Below, in pieces: positions 12,348 through 23,520 of a DNA stretch of 60,000 bases; the stretch's first letter is position 1, and the number at the start of each line of letters is the position of its first letter. The stretch is taken from assembly GCA_950295325.1 (NCBI GenBank), contig OX485803.1, positions 58,669,554 to 58,729,553 on the forward strand. The letters run 5' to 3'. The stretch is from Polytrichum commune. Lineage: Eukaryota; Streptophyta; Polytrichopsida; Polytrichales; Polytrichaceae. The position numbers and the translations under genes are program-made. The notes beneath the pieces were generated by a model. The model was not told the origin of the DNA. It searched no databases and saw nothing but the letters and a program-made list of their open reading frames with translations.

Positions 12348-15300
12348 AATCCAGTTAGAGAAGCTTCAAAACAACTCGCTCTTTGTGTTTATGTTTGTGA
12401 CTGCCATACTTTTGAAATCCTATGGCATGTGTAAAATGAGAAAATGTGAGGCCTGATGTGTACATTATGCTTGGTTTTTTCCATGAGAATTTTATTTGTT
12501 TAAATTTATTAAAAAAAACTTATTTTGTTGTGTAAATATGGTAGACGTGCCCAATTATAAATTGGAAATGGGAAGCCTACAAATGAGGTTCAAGCTTAAT
12601 AAAATCCCTGCCTAAGAAACATTCACAACTAGGATTTAATAAAAAGGGACATGCTTAAGTGTTCACTAAACCATGACCTTGTAGCTTAATGCAATGTGAT
12701 TCCCACAAAAAAAGCTCTCATGCTTTGCTTGCACTCACATATTATAGATGCGTGGACATGATATGTTGGAAGATGGGGAATCAAGTATAATAGAGAAGCT
12801 TTCCTTGCAGTCACATGTTTTGACTTTTGCTTTGCTTGCAAACACTTGTTGTAACCTCATTGTTTTGGGGACATGCACATGTGAAGTTGGACGTTCAACC
12901 TTAACTTTGGATTCTCTATGTTGAAAGGTTCTCTTGAAGGATGTTAGTTGTTTCTATAATAATTTGAAGTGGACATCTTCAAGTTACTTACTATTCCTTT
13001 TTTTTCTATTGCATGCTGAAAGTTGCCTCCTTGAGGACCTTGTGTATACCTAAACAATGACTTTGAATGCTACCTTTCTACTTACAAAGGGTTGATGCAA
13101 AGTAAGAGAACTTGGGTGTTATGGTAAAATCACCTTGTGGAAATGCTAACTTTTGCTTCACTTGATGTTGACAATGATAAGAGAAGATTTCCTCTTCAAA
13201 ATTGTAGCTACTTGTCTTGAGTTGCTTGGAATTGCATCGAGACTTGAGGCTCTTCATTAATTTGCATCTCAAATGTTTGAGTGCACAATGGTCCAAATAT
13301 GGGATGCCTCCCCCTCCGGTCAAGGGTTTCTCTCTAACTCACATGTTGAACCCACTACACAAATCTTTTGATCAACAAAATGTTGTCATAGCATTACACA
13401 ACAAATTTTGAGAGTTATGCTAAAACTAAGAACATTGTGGGTTGATTCGTGAATATAAAGGCTAGATGCTTATATTGTAAATGGAGTCATATTAGCACTT
13501 GGACATCAAAGGATTGAGTGCTTGCCACAATAACTCATGAACCTTATGCCCTACTAGAGTTTTTATTTTATTCTATGATGATTAAACTCAAACCAACTAC
13601 TTTGTAATGTTACTAGCATTGGCCCGCACTAGGCACCAGCTCGGTGACTCTACCATCCAACAAAAAATTATCAAAATGAAAAAACATACAATGGATTTTT
13701 CATTTTACATTGATGGTTGTCAATGATGCTATAAATTTCTTCTTGAGAATAAAGCTCGTGTGAAGACTTTGATATAGTTGATTTTAAATGGGGTCACATT
13801 GGATAGTGCTAGACACCCACTTCTTTGAGTTGGCCCCCACCATTATTGATGAGGTAAGGAGAGTCTAGTTAAAATATAAACCCCTTAGATTAATAAAGTA
13901 GAGATAAAAAAAATTCTTGATTTACTATATTTTTTTTAAAGAAACGTATAGTTCTCTAAATGCTAAAATTGCTCAAGACATGGTTCCCTATAATAGGGAA
14001 ACATACCTTTGGGGGGGCAATTTTTGTGTGCAATGGATGAGAGGTATGCTTGTATGCAATAATTCCCTCTCGGCTTCTAATAACTTCACCAATGTGTGCA
14101 ATTAGGTTGCCTTAGTGAATAGATTGCCTCTTTACCCATGCAAATCACCTAATTCCACATGTTGAATAAATTACTCCATTTTCGCCTTCCAAATGGATGA
14201 GATTTTCCAGACACCTTGGAGCTCTAGCATGTAGGATACGGGCGCGAGTGTGCATCAAGGATTCGCGGGACACTCAGCTAACGACAACTCTAATTAACAA
14301 TCAATCGTGGAGATTATGTTGAAGACACCCCGGAAGTGGCGATCAACGTGATCATTCGAATTAGAAGGTTGATTGGATAGGCCAACAAAGAAATACACTC
14401 ATCATCACTCATGGAACCCGTTTTAGTGCAATCATTTCGAGACTGCTATATTATTTTTCAAAGCAGATTTGTACACGCTTGTCATGTGTAATTTCCACTT
14501 GCATGCATGGAAGGGAAAGGCTTGTTTCCATAGGCCGGAACCATCTTCCAGTCGCAGACAAAATGTACCACCCCTCCATGTATAATAGATGATCTAATTT
14601 TATCGTTTACTACACAAAAAAGATACTCGGGCAGCAAGCAAAATATTAGGAGTCCCTTCCAAACTTTGCCAACATCTAAACTTCATTAGCCCAAACCATG
14701 GGCTGGTACACACAAGTTTGCTTGCTAACTCAATACTATTAGTATATATATATATATTTATATATTTAAAGTCAAAGACTGTCTGATCGCATTGTTTATG
14801 TACCATCCGGGAAGCCGTTGGGGCGGCTTCGACGCTCGTTATCATTGAGGAATCCCATGATAGTATATATGTACATCACCATATCTCTTAGGGAGACTCT
14901 GGAATCTTGTCCTATTTTGTGCAACGTACTAATATATATTCGAGGATGGATGTCCTGAAAGCGTGCAACAAGAGCATTCGAAATAGCCTCCTTCCTTGCA
15001 CCCTAGTATAACGTGGTGACCGCAATGTGTGACAAGGGATCACACACATTGATCCTTCAATGCCCAAGGAACCCGCAATGGGTCGCCACCTACTATTTTA
15101 CTTTGGTTTGTGACTCACTAGGTGGCAGTCTACGTGGATGGAAAGGTGTCTACTGGTGTAGGGTGGTGGTCACTGCCATTTTGGGCCAAAATACCCTTTA
15201 AGCACCTCATTTTTCAAGCGTGCATGTTGTTTTGATAGGTTGGCATTGCTTGTTTTGGGAGGCGGTTCGATGTGTTGCTCAATTTCATAGGCCAATTTAG

Positions 15301-15663
15301 GAGCCAATGTCTTTCACATATGATGCCCAATTTGGGTGATTTATTTTATATTTTATACTTCTTCCCCCTTAGGACAAGGTGATGGTTATGCACAACTTGA
15401 CCGGATGGATTTGGGAAAAAAAATTAGTGCACATGTTGCTTGCTTCATGGAAAAGGGGATATCTCCCAAAATGACCTCATGTGGCCCTTCCAACTTTGAG
15501 GGTGACGGACTTCATCTAAATTTTTGCTCAAAAAAACCCAAAATTTTGGGAGGAGCTCATTTTTCATTCACAAACATATTATAGAAAAGATTCGTTTTTT
15601 AAAATATTTATGGCATGACCAAAATGGTCATGAAACAAACAAAAATCAGAGTTTTCTCTAGCT

Positions 15664-15692
15664 CCCCCCCCCCCCCCCGCGCGCGTGCGCGC
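15664..15692. repeat. poly-C run followed by (GC)n alternating tract
   Basis: Fifteen C residues are followed directly by GCGCGCGTGCGCGC. It is a sharp GC island in sequence that is otherwise about two-thirds A+T. The alternating part is the classic Z-DNA-prone pattern. The poly-C length may be uncertain because homopolymers are error-prone in assemblies. Confidence 0.9.
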
Positions 15693-16964
15693 AAATGAAG
15701 GCCATGTTCATATGTCAATTCAACCTAGCAAATGTGGTCCAATTGACTTCAAATTCTCACAAAAGCATGTATGGCAGTCTAGTTCATATCCTTATGGTTG
15801 GATTTGAAGAAAATAGAGCCAACTTTGCTACATAACATAAATTTTCAATATTGGTGTTGGAGGTGGCCGTAAATGGAATGTGAAGGCTCAAGCATTTAGG
15901 GGTTAAGTAGTACAACATTGCTTGACATACAACTTAATTGAGTGTCACTTGTTGAATGTGACACATACTAATACAAGAGACAAGGTATATCAAGTTAAAG
16001 TAAATCCAAAAGGAGGTGCATGACTTTGAGGTTGAAACACAATGGCTCAAATGCAATATGACACACTTCTTTTGAGTAAGGACCAAAATTTCCATGCAGA
16101 ATCTTAACACCGTAGTGGTCAAGCCAAAAGATTTTGATGAGGTGTCTATTCATGATCGATTAAGAAGAGGCACATTATTATCCTTGTTGAGGACCTTGCC
16201 ATGGCCTGATCAATCCATTTGGTGGATTGGGCACCTACTCCAAGCCGTGACATGGCTCCTTGCATCTATTATCTAGGTTGTAGAGGTGTATTTTGCTCAA
16301 CATTTCGACATGGGTGTATGTAGGGTCTTAACTGGGGAAAGTTTCATGCCACGTATTGAAGGAGAGGGTGAAAACATACATTGTAGAGCCTAGGTATTGT
16401 TATTTTGTAATTTAGACAACCCTTGAATCAAGGCCAAAGACCTTGAATCAATATCGTGAGTTCAATTTGAGATGAATCAACAACTTATAAGAGGCAAATT
16501 TTACGCCCCCTTAGTAGTTGTTTTGAATTAAAATCCGTCCTGACCATTGCTATTACAACACATGATAAATTTCTTCCAACATTTAATCAATTTATGTTGA
16601 GCTAGAGATATGATTACACAATATATCATGTTCAAATTGGCACCAAGATCTTTGTTCTAGTAATCTACATACATCGTCAAATGATAAGGAATTGGAGGAC
16701 GTCATAGTGTTTACCATCTCAAATCTCGTTGATGTGTCGTGTATTTATTGTACAAGGAGTAGGATGAACATAGACCATAGCAAAATCCCTTGCGATGTGG
16801 TGAGCACTATACTCATTCTTTTGATATGTGTTGCATTGCTAAGGGCTATAGCAAGGGTCCTCATGTACAAGAGCTAGTACACAATCATCCACGATTGTTT
16901 ATGATGACCTAAATTCATATCAAATTCGGTCTTACAAATGCAACCTTGAAGTCCATTGATAAGA

Positions 16965-17241
16965 TGATGAGTGTCTCTCACAATGAACTCAAGTGCCAAT
17001 TTTGAAAACATTCTTGGTTTAAAGTGTAACTCAGACAAGTAAAGATGGGTGATCCTTGCAATGGACAACACCATGGGCATGAAGACTTGTTTCCTTCTTC
17101 AAGTCTTAGTGAACTTCTATGAGCTTCAAATAAACTTTGGAGCATTTTCTCTAAAATGAAATCGAAATAGACTTGCACCTATCTATGCTTAACAAACTAA
17201 ATCATCTCCATGTCGATTGAAAGGGGGAGGGGGTTGAAGAC
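16965..17241. repeat. dispersed repeat family B, copy 2
   Basis: Aligns with 5321-5590 in the same orientation with many small differences (GAGTGTCTCTCACAATGAACTC here against GAGTGTCTCTCACATTGAG there). Both copies end in TGAAGAC, followed by different sequence. The divergence suggests an old family. No coding capacity is visible. Confidence 0.6.
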
Positions 17242-18028
17242 TTGATGTGGCTCCACAATGGTTTCTCTTTTGAGAGAGAGAGACTCTCAAGGACAATAAA
17301 GGGTTGATAATGTTTAAAATCTCTATTCTAAAGCACATACAACCTTGGAGTAGCATCAGAATCCCACATTAATGTAGTGAGGTTGAATTAGGATGAATCA
17401 ACTATATACCTATAGGGGCAGGTCTCTGAAACCCCTTACATGAGTCACACAAATCCTAAGCCCATATAATGGAACCCACTTTAAGGAACAAGAATACGTG
17501 ACAATTATGTAATCTAAAGGTGAAAACATTGGGAATCCCCTGTAGTTTAGAATTTTTGTTTGTAGTAGATTTAACTCCAAAATCAACATAAAAATTTCAA
17601 ATCATTATAAGCTCCACTAAATGTTTTGATAAGTGTCACCAATTCTATGTCGTGGTTAATACTAATTGTAAATTGTTTGTGTAGTGTCACAACATTAATT
17701 GTAATCTAACATTATTCGTCATTCCTTGTGAAAAAGTTTGTGCATAGATTTGCAGTGTTGCAAATCTTATCAATTACTAAGTGATTTTTCATTCAAATTT
17801 TAATCATCCATGACAATATTTCATCATACAAATGTTGGGATGCAAAATATACCAAACTTTGTTTTAATAATTGACATGGATTTCGTCCAGATTTCAATCA
17901 TCCATGACAATACTTGTAATTTTTTTTCAAAAGAGGTGGTCATTAGAAAAATCACCACACAGTGACATAAAGTACCATATGACACTAAATACAATATTTA
18001 GTATGAAGCAACCATAAGCATGTTGTCC
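17242..18028. other. AT-rich intergenic sequence, nothing recognised
   Basis: A short (GA)n run lies near 17270-17283. The rest has no open frame of note and no repeat that I could pair, apart from a small self-complementary stretch near 17980-18002 (ACTAAATACAATATTTAGT). Confidence 0.4.
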
Positions 18029-18341
18029 TGGAAGGTGATTACCAAACATCTCAACATAGCTGCCACAAACCGGGCACAAAAACTGAGTCCATTTCAAAGT
18101 TTATGGGTACTCCATATATGTACACTAGATGGATAAACTACCACACTGCCCCTTGCTCTCACAAAGACCAAAAAAAAAACACCTTAAATACCTTAACAAA
18201 TTGTACATGTATAGCATTGTCATACTTAACCATATCCAAAATCCCCATACTAGTCGCATCTTATTCCCACAAGAATTCAAAAAATCATTTAAATCCACCC
18301 CCAAACTAATCAAAGAAACTCTCAAACAAGCTAGCGTATTA

Positions 18342-18354
18342 CCCCCCCCCCCCC
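18342..18354. repeat. poly-C tract inside the LINE
   Basis: Thirteen C residues followed by T and five more C. A second 13-C run occurs at 19321-19333 in the same element. Both sit in reading frames that would encode prolines. Confidence 0.9.
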
Positions 18355-19731
18355 TCCCCCACCCACCCTCAAAAAAAAATGATACCCTCTATCATAAACA
18401 CCAAAACCATCACCTACAAAGATAGATGAGGTACCCAAGCCATCAAAAACAATACCTATGCCAATGGCACACCCCACCACACAAAACCACCAATTGTGTT
18501 GAAGAATCCCAACTACTTCATATAGACAACATTGCCATAGACCACAATCTACTATTACTCTTGCCAATTCACACACAACATTATAACAAAAACAACACTT
18601 TAGCAAAATACAACTTGTGCATAAACTTCTTCCAATCCCAAGACCGATGATCTATCAGACTTCCCATCGTAGCCCCAAACCTCACTCTAATCACCAAAGA
18701 ATGTAACCCAAACAAAGACATTCACATCGGTAATAACACCATCCAAATTTACGATGAGGTAGCATACATATTGAACCACTCGGGATTTTACATCGCTTCT
18801 ATCCCACTCACAAGACTCTAGTGGCTATGGGACAAATTCACCCAAAATCATATGCACCGCCTAACGAGCTTCCTACAACCACCACCACAAAACTTCACCA
18901 CATAAATACAGTGGCTAATCCAAACATATGTAGCCATCCTCCCAAAGAAAAAACCAAAGAAACTAAATCCACACAATAATCACCAAAACTCTACCCCTCC
19001 ACAATCAACATACTAATTAACGCATACCAAATCACACAATCATATTACTCATTGCCTCTTACATGCCCACTCCAACTAACACAATACAACTCCCCACATA
19101 AGTGCAACCTATTCTTTGGATCATTTGGAACAAGAGTATCCTTCAAATGGGTAGGTACTGGCCTAGCCCATCCCCCAAATCACAAATCTGCCATGGAAGC
19201 CATCCATTGGGCCAAAACGACTGCCACCAAAAACCACAATGACCTAACAATGATCATATACAACCACAACGACCCCACCCTCCACAATACACAAGAAGAT
19301 CTACATACAATCCTCCTCAACCCCCCCCCCCCCTCCAAACACCACAAAATAAACTCCCACACCCACATGGTGAAAATACTTCCACAAGATTGGAAATTAA
19401 TACACATCCATACTCTATATACATAACCAAAAAACACCACTTGATAACCAACAAATCACCGTCACCCTTACATCTAACATTCTGGACCTATACCACACCC
19501 ATGTAAAAACACACAAAGTATGAAGCACACCAAACTGACAAAACTTATATTTTTTCAAAAATGGCAAACAACCCCAATGACATCTCACCACCATCCACTA
19601 CAACCACACACCCCCTATGCAACACACTATACTAGATAAACACCCTCAATTACAACCCTTGTTAATGCAATTTTATTGACGAATCATGCATACCACCTAA
19701 CAAGAGAAAGCATATATAGCTCTTAATAACC

Positions 19732-20196
19732 TTGGAATTGCATAACACCTCCCAAGCCTATCAAATATACAACGTGTGGGATTTTACCCTATTCAAAGCC
19801 ATCACTGCCACAAAAAACCACCCCAAGACCTATATATCTATTGACAACCTTAACAATACATACCTCATCAACAACCACTTTAGACACCCATCATCCCAAC
19901 ACAACCACCCCGACAAGCTACTTATTTTGGCCATAATACACCAAATCCTATGGTCCAACCACAAAATAACAATACAAAAAGTAAAAGCACACACCGGAAT
20001 CATCATAAACGAAATAAGCAACCAACTAGCTAACGAGGGAACCACACGTCCTAAACCCACCCCTACACCCCGCATACATATAGCTCACACTATACCATAT
20101 TGGCTCAACAAATCCCAACAAATCCCAACAAGTAAACACAACCAAGAGATCCGCAATCTACAAAGTTACAAAAATCAAGATCATAATGAAAAATAA
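19732..20196 (+). pseudogene. LINE RNase H domain (inactive fragment)
   Basis: The 154-codon open stretch contains ISIDNLNNTYLINNH, which corresponds to the strand with a catalytic Asp, and QKVKAHTGIIINEISNQLAN, which corresponds to the K-V-x-A-H-T-G-x-x-x-N-E-x-A-D motif of RNase H type I as found in LINEs. The last catalytic Asp of that motif is Asn here, so the domain would be inactive even if translated. The first codon is TTG and the frame simply continues the decayed ORF2, so this is not a free-standing gene. It lies between the decayed upstream coding region and the HNKAV-containing C-terminal part. Confidence 0.75.
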
Positions 20197-20199
20197 GTA

Positions 20200-21005
20200 A
20201 GAAGCAGAAAATCCAAATTCGCCTACGTTGACAAATGGCTCTCCAATGAACAAACCCACCAGAAACTCTCAAACCACTTTTGGAAAGCCTCAAATATCTC
20301 CGACACACCAATCACACAAACCCTTAAATTTTGATATGCACAATATGTAGAAACCATAAAGGAAAAACATATTTTGGCCAATCACACACCCAAATCCGAG
20401 TTTCACATTTATTCCCCAACTTTGCAGTTAACACGTGGTCACACCTACTATCAATATGCCCACATCCATTCATAAAAGGGCTCCGCCTAGCCATACACAA
20501 TAAAGCCGTCCATCAAATAGCGCACACACTTGTGGCATATAAGCACACAAGATGTTATACCCTCATCAACATTGATAACCAACACTCATGATCCCAAGAC
20601 AACACCATATCTGACTAGCTACTACAATGCTTATGCCTCACCACCACATGCACATGCTTGGCTAGACTATGGCTAGACCATCACCAATAACCACACACCC
20701 AAAACCTTCACCCCCTAAACAATATACATTTATAGAATTTATTTTCTGCCATGATAGATCCCCTTCTACTGCCATTAACGAGAAAGCTAATAAACATAGC
20801 ATGCTCATCCAAGCATTTTGAGACAAAGGATGGACAAGCAACCCTCTTATCAACATCACAATTGACGTAAGAGGAGCCATCCATAAACCCTCAATACAAG
20901 TACTAAAATGACCTCAATATACCTTTGCAAGAAGTTAGAATACTCATGATACCCATACACCAAATAGCCATAAAATACCTCACATACCTAGTTCTCAACA
21001 AAATA
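20200..21005 (+). pseudogene. LINE ORF2 C-terminal region (HNKAV segment and tail)
   Basis: After the RNase H domain the frame shifts several times. One readable piece (20331-20591) has NTWSHLLSICPHPFIKG then HNKAVHQIA, the pattern left by a C-terminal zinc-knuckle-like module. Its first Cys pair is lost (SHLFPNF where CPxC would be expected). A later piece (about 20720-20890) reads FIEFIFCHDRSPSTAINEK, DKGWTSNPLINI and RGAIHKPSI. The last (20940-20998) reads IAIKYLTYLVLNK. Stop codons in several places replace positions where Trp would fit, consistent with G-to-A decay. Confidence 0.6.
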
Positions 21006-22907
21006 AAACTTAACCACCAACAACCACCGGTGAACCCATCATAGGTATTATTTGAAACTGAAAGGAGCCCACCTTTTGAGAGGGAGGAAGAAATCCTATC
21101 AAGAGCCTGGTAAAACATGACCAATGTAGGATAGAACATGCTCCCATTCACATCTGTGTAAAAGGAACACTTGGATGTTACTTTCCTTTCTTTCTTTCTT
21201 CTACAGTAGATTTGATGGCTATCACTTGCTAATCACCACCCAAGTAGAAATTAGTGTCAATAAGTTGGTTTCAAAAGTTTTTTTTCTTAATTTTAATTTT
21301 TTTTAAATCAAGTATTTGGTTTTCAAAGCTTTGTTCATTTGAAACATTTGCATTGGACATGGTTTAGGACATAACCTGCAAAACCACGACAACTTTTATC
21401 CAATTAATGAGTATAACAATAGTTATGAAGTCTCCATGTTTATATGAATGGTAAGCAACGAATTTTATTTGGGCGATTATTCGCATTTAATGCTATATCC
21501 TAAATGATGCCACGAAATTCCCTATTAGAATAATCAAATCTAGGTGTCCCCAAATCGCCCAAATCTACCATGAGTAAAAGCAGTAAAGCTCCTCCATGCT
21601 GCCCCCACCTCCCGCCCATTCCGTCATGTCACCGTTGGGTCACCTCGCCGACCCTACACATCGGCGGCCCATCCCTCCACTCCGCCACCTTATGTCGCCG
21701 GATTCTCCACGTCGCTCCTGGTCATTCGCGGCCACCTGTTCATATGGATGAAGCCCTTTCGCAGACAGGCAGATTCATCCGCTGGTTCCATTCGCGGCGA
21801 ACTTGTGCATTGTCCACTCTCTCCAGAGTCCAGAGTCCAGATTTGATAGACAATGTTGTGCATGGTTGTTCTATTGAGGCCGTCAGAGTTGGAGGCTTGG
21901 AGCCACATTGAAGTATGGGCATTTTTTAGGTAGGGTTTGTGCACAATTCTCACTGCATTCACTAATGAGGATGAGGATGGGTGTGGGTATAGGGAGTGGG
22001 CGTTACAGAGTTGGGAGTGGCGACATCTTATTTATGGAATTTGCAATCAACAGGTATGTGCATTGTTGTTTTCCGAAGTGGTATGTGCAATTGTTGTGTG
22101 TGCATTGGTGCATTGTGTGTGCATTGGCGTTGCCTTTGCCCGATCTGATTTTATGTGATCGCTTGTTGTGTGTGCATTGGCGTCGTCGCCTTTGCCTGAT
22201 CTGGTTTTGTGTGATCGCCTGGTGTTTGCCTCGCCGCTCCACATCGTCTGGCTACCTGGGAGTTGGTTTTGTGTGGTCGCTTGTGGATCTGCGATCCCCT
22301 GCTCCGGCGCTTCTCATGGCGACACCTGCTAATCCCTCCACCATGTTACCTGCATCCGGCAGTTGCAGTGAGTGTAGGTGGCAGTTACTCTACCATGGCA
22401 ATGACACCTGCATCTGGTTCTGGAAAACGTCCCTCCTTCAAGCAAAGGGTGTTGATGATCACCCCTGGGGGAGAATTATCAACTGCCGCAATACAAAAGG
22501 TTGTCCAAATCTCTTCAACCGCGTCTGCAACCATTTTTTCTTCCACCCCACTGCATGTACCTGCTCCATTTGAGGCTGATGCATTGGACATCAGTGGATC
22601 CCCATTCACTGTCGATGCGCCTTCAAGTGGTGGTAGCAACAACTTTGATGGCTTCCATGAGCAATCAGACACCCAATTGCTACCAACCTCACATGAACCT
22701 CCAACAAAGAAGCAAAAATTCCGAAAAGAAGGTACCTCCTAAACCGTAAACCCTAGCTGCATTTTTTGGGGAGTAATGCATTGGCTAAGGGCTAAGATTA
22801 TTCTAAAATGTCGCCTCAATTTCCAATTTCTAAGCATGTGTCATTTCAATTTCTAACATGTCAATTGATGTGTGCTCCGGAAGGGCCCGCTCCACTACCT
22901 CTAGACC

Positions 22908-22919
22908 GGGGGGGGGGGG
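22908..22919. repeat. poly-G tract
   Basis: Twelve G residues in the presumed intron of the hAT remnant, followed by TTATACCCGCC. Confidence 0.9.
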
Positions 22920-23004
22920 TTATACCCGCCAAAAACCCACCATGCACGTGTCTCCCCAAATATTATAGGTTTAGGGGCCACTTCCTATGCTGTCCTCATT
23001 CTTG

Positions 23005-23024
23005 AGGGCCTCATTTGAGGCCCT
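23005..23024. repeat. GC-rich perfect hairpin
   Basis: Arms AGGGCCTCA and TGAGGCCCT are exact reverse complements around a TT loop. It lies in the presumed intron of the hAT remnant, just before CTTCCGG and a T run. It may be the ends of a small inverted-repeat element pressed together, or a stem in RNA. Confidence 0.8.
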
Positions 23025-23520
23025 TCCGGTTGTTTTTTTGGCATTTTGAGGATATGTTTTTGATGATGTCTTGTTTCTCACTGGTTTAGGGTGGTTTTGG
23101 TGCAGATTTCAAGAAAATGCGATGATCAAGGTAAGGGGTTATATTTTGAAAATATGTTACTTCATTAAACTTTCTCATGCTTTTTGTATTCATGTTTTTG
23201 AATGCAAGTTGGCTTCTTACTGACTTTGTCTCTTTGCATCAATTTTGTAGGTTCTTGGGAGCGTAGAAGACGAAAGAACATTTTCCAATGTTTCTTTCTT
23301 GAAGAACAAACTCCGCAACCGCTAAACTGAACATTTACCTCTTGCTACAACAATGTTTGCACAAAAACATTACACATTGACATCATTCCCGTACAAGGAT
23401 GTCGTTTCAGATTGGAGAGCTTGCAAGCCGAAGCGCGGCTGATATGCACTTGGTGTTTGATTTGCATAGAATGAGACATTTAGGGGGGTTTTCCCACTTC
23501 TTCATAACTATTTAGAATAC

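Larger units (their letters stand above)
10936..16964. other. AT-rich intergenic sequence with microsatellites
   Basis: About 6 kb with no assignable gene. It holds a clean (GT)n run, a poly-C/(GC)n tract and a TA-rich run near 14740-14757. The segment 14200-15200 is somewhat richer in GC and contains short frames, but none resembles a known protein. I could not find transposon termini here. Confidence 0.5.
18029..21020 (+). mobile_element. decayed LINE (non-LTR retrotransposon) with RNase H domain
   Basis: About 3 kb on the plus strand reads as broken ORF2-like protein. In order there is an unplaced region with a frame nearly open from 18030 to 18650, a stretch around 18660-18960 interrupted by TAG/TAA codons, the RNase H domain (19732-20196), a region ending in WSHLLSICPHPFIKG and HNKAVHQI (20430-20520), and the family-typical C-terminal tail (about 20720-21000). 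Part of the same family recurs at 57480-58092, and the tail recurs inverted at 345-640. The coding strand is strikingly rich in A and C and poor in G and T. No poly-A tail or target duplication was identified. The reverse transcriptase catalytic motif was not found, so the copy is truncated or badly decayed. Confidence 0.75.
21570..23460 (+). pseudogene. hAT-derived transposase gene remnant (N-terminal exon plus dimerisation exon)
   Basis: A GC-richer island with exon-like structure. The 3' part (23251-23445) follows an acceptor TTTTGTAG and reads VLGSVEDERTFSNVSFLKN, then KLRNR, a stop, and TEHLPLATTMF. This is the hAT-family C-terminal dimerisation pattern (E-R-x-F-S followed by K-x-x-x-R-x-x-L). 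A TAA at about 23323 breaks it where Leu or another residue is expected. Upstream, 22263-22742 is open for 159 codons (Ser/Pro-rich, ending in a basic PTKKQKFRKEG segment that could be a nuclear signal) and finishes at a GT (GGTACC) that could be a donor. A small exon may lie at 23107-23131. The BED zinc finger and catalytic core are missing, so this is a deletion derivative or a broken domesticated copy. Confidence 0.5.

Noticed and set aside
15025-15053. Inverted repeat CAATGTGTGA ... TCACACACATTG
   Set aside because: Arms need a 2-bp bulge to pair and there is no supporting context; simple TG-rich sequence makes this likely by chance.
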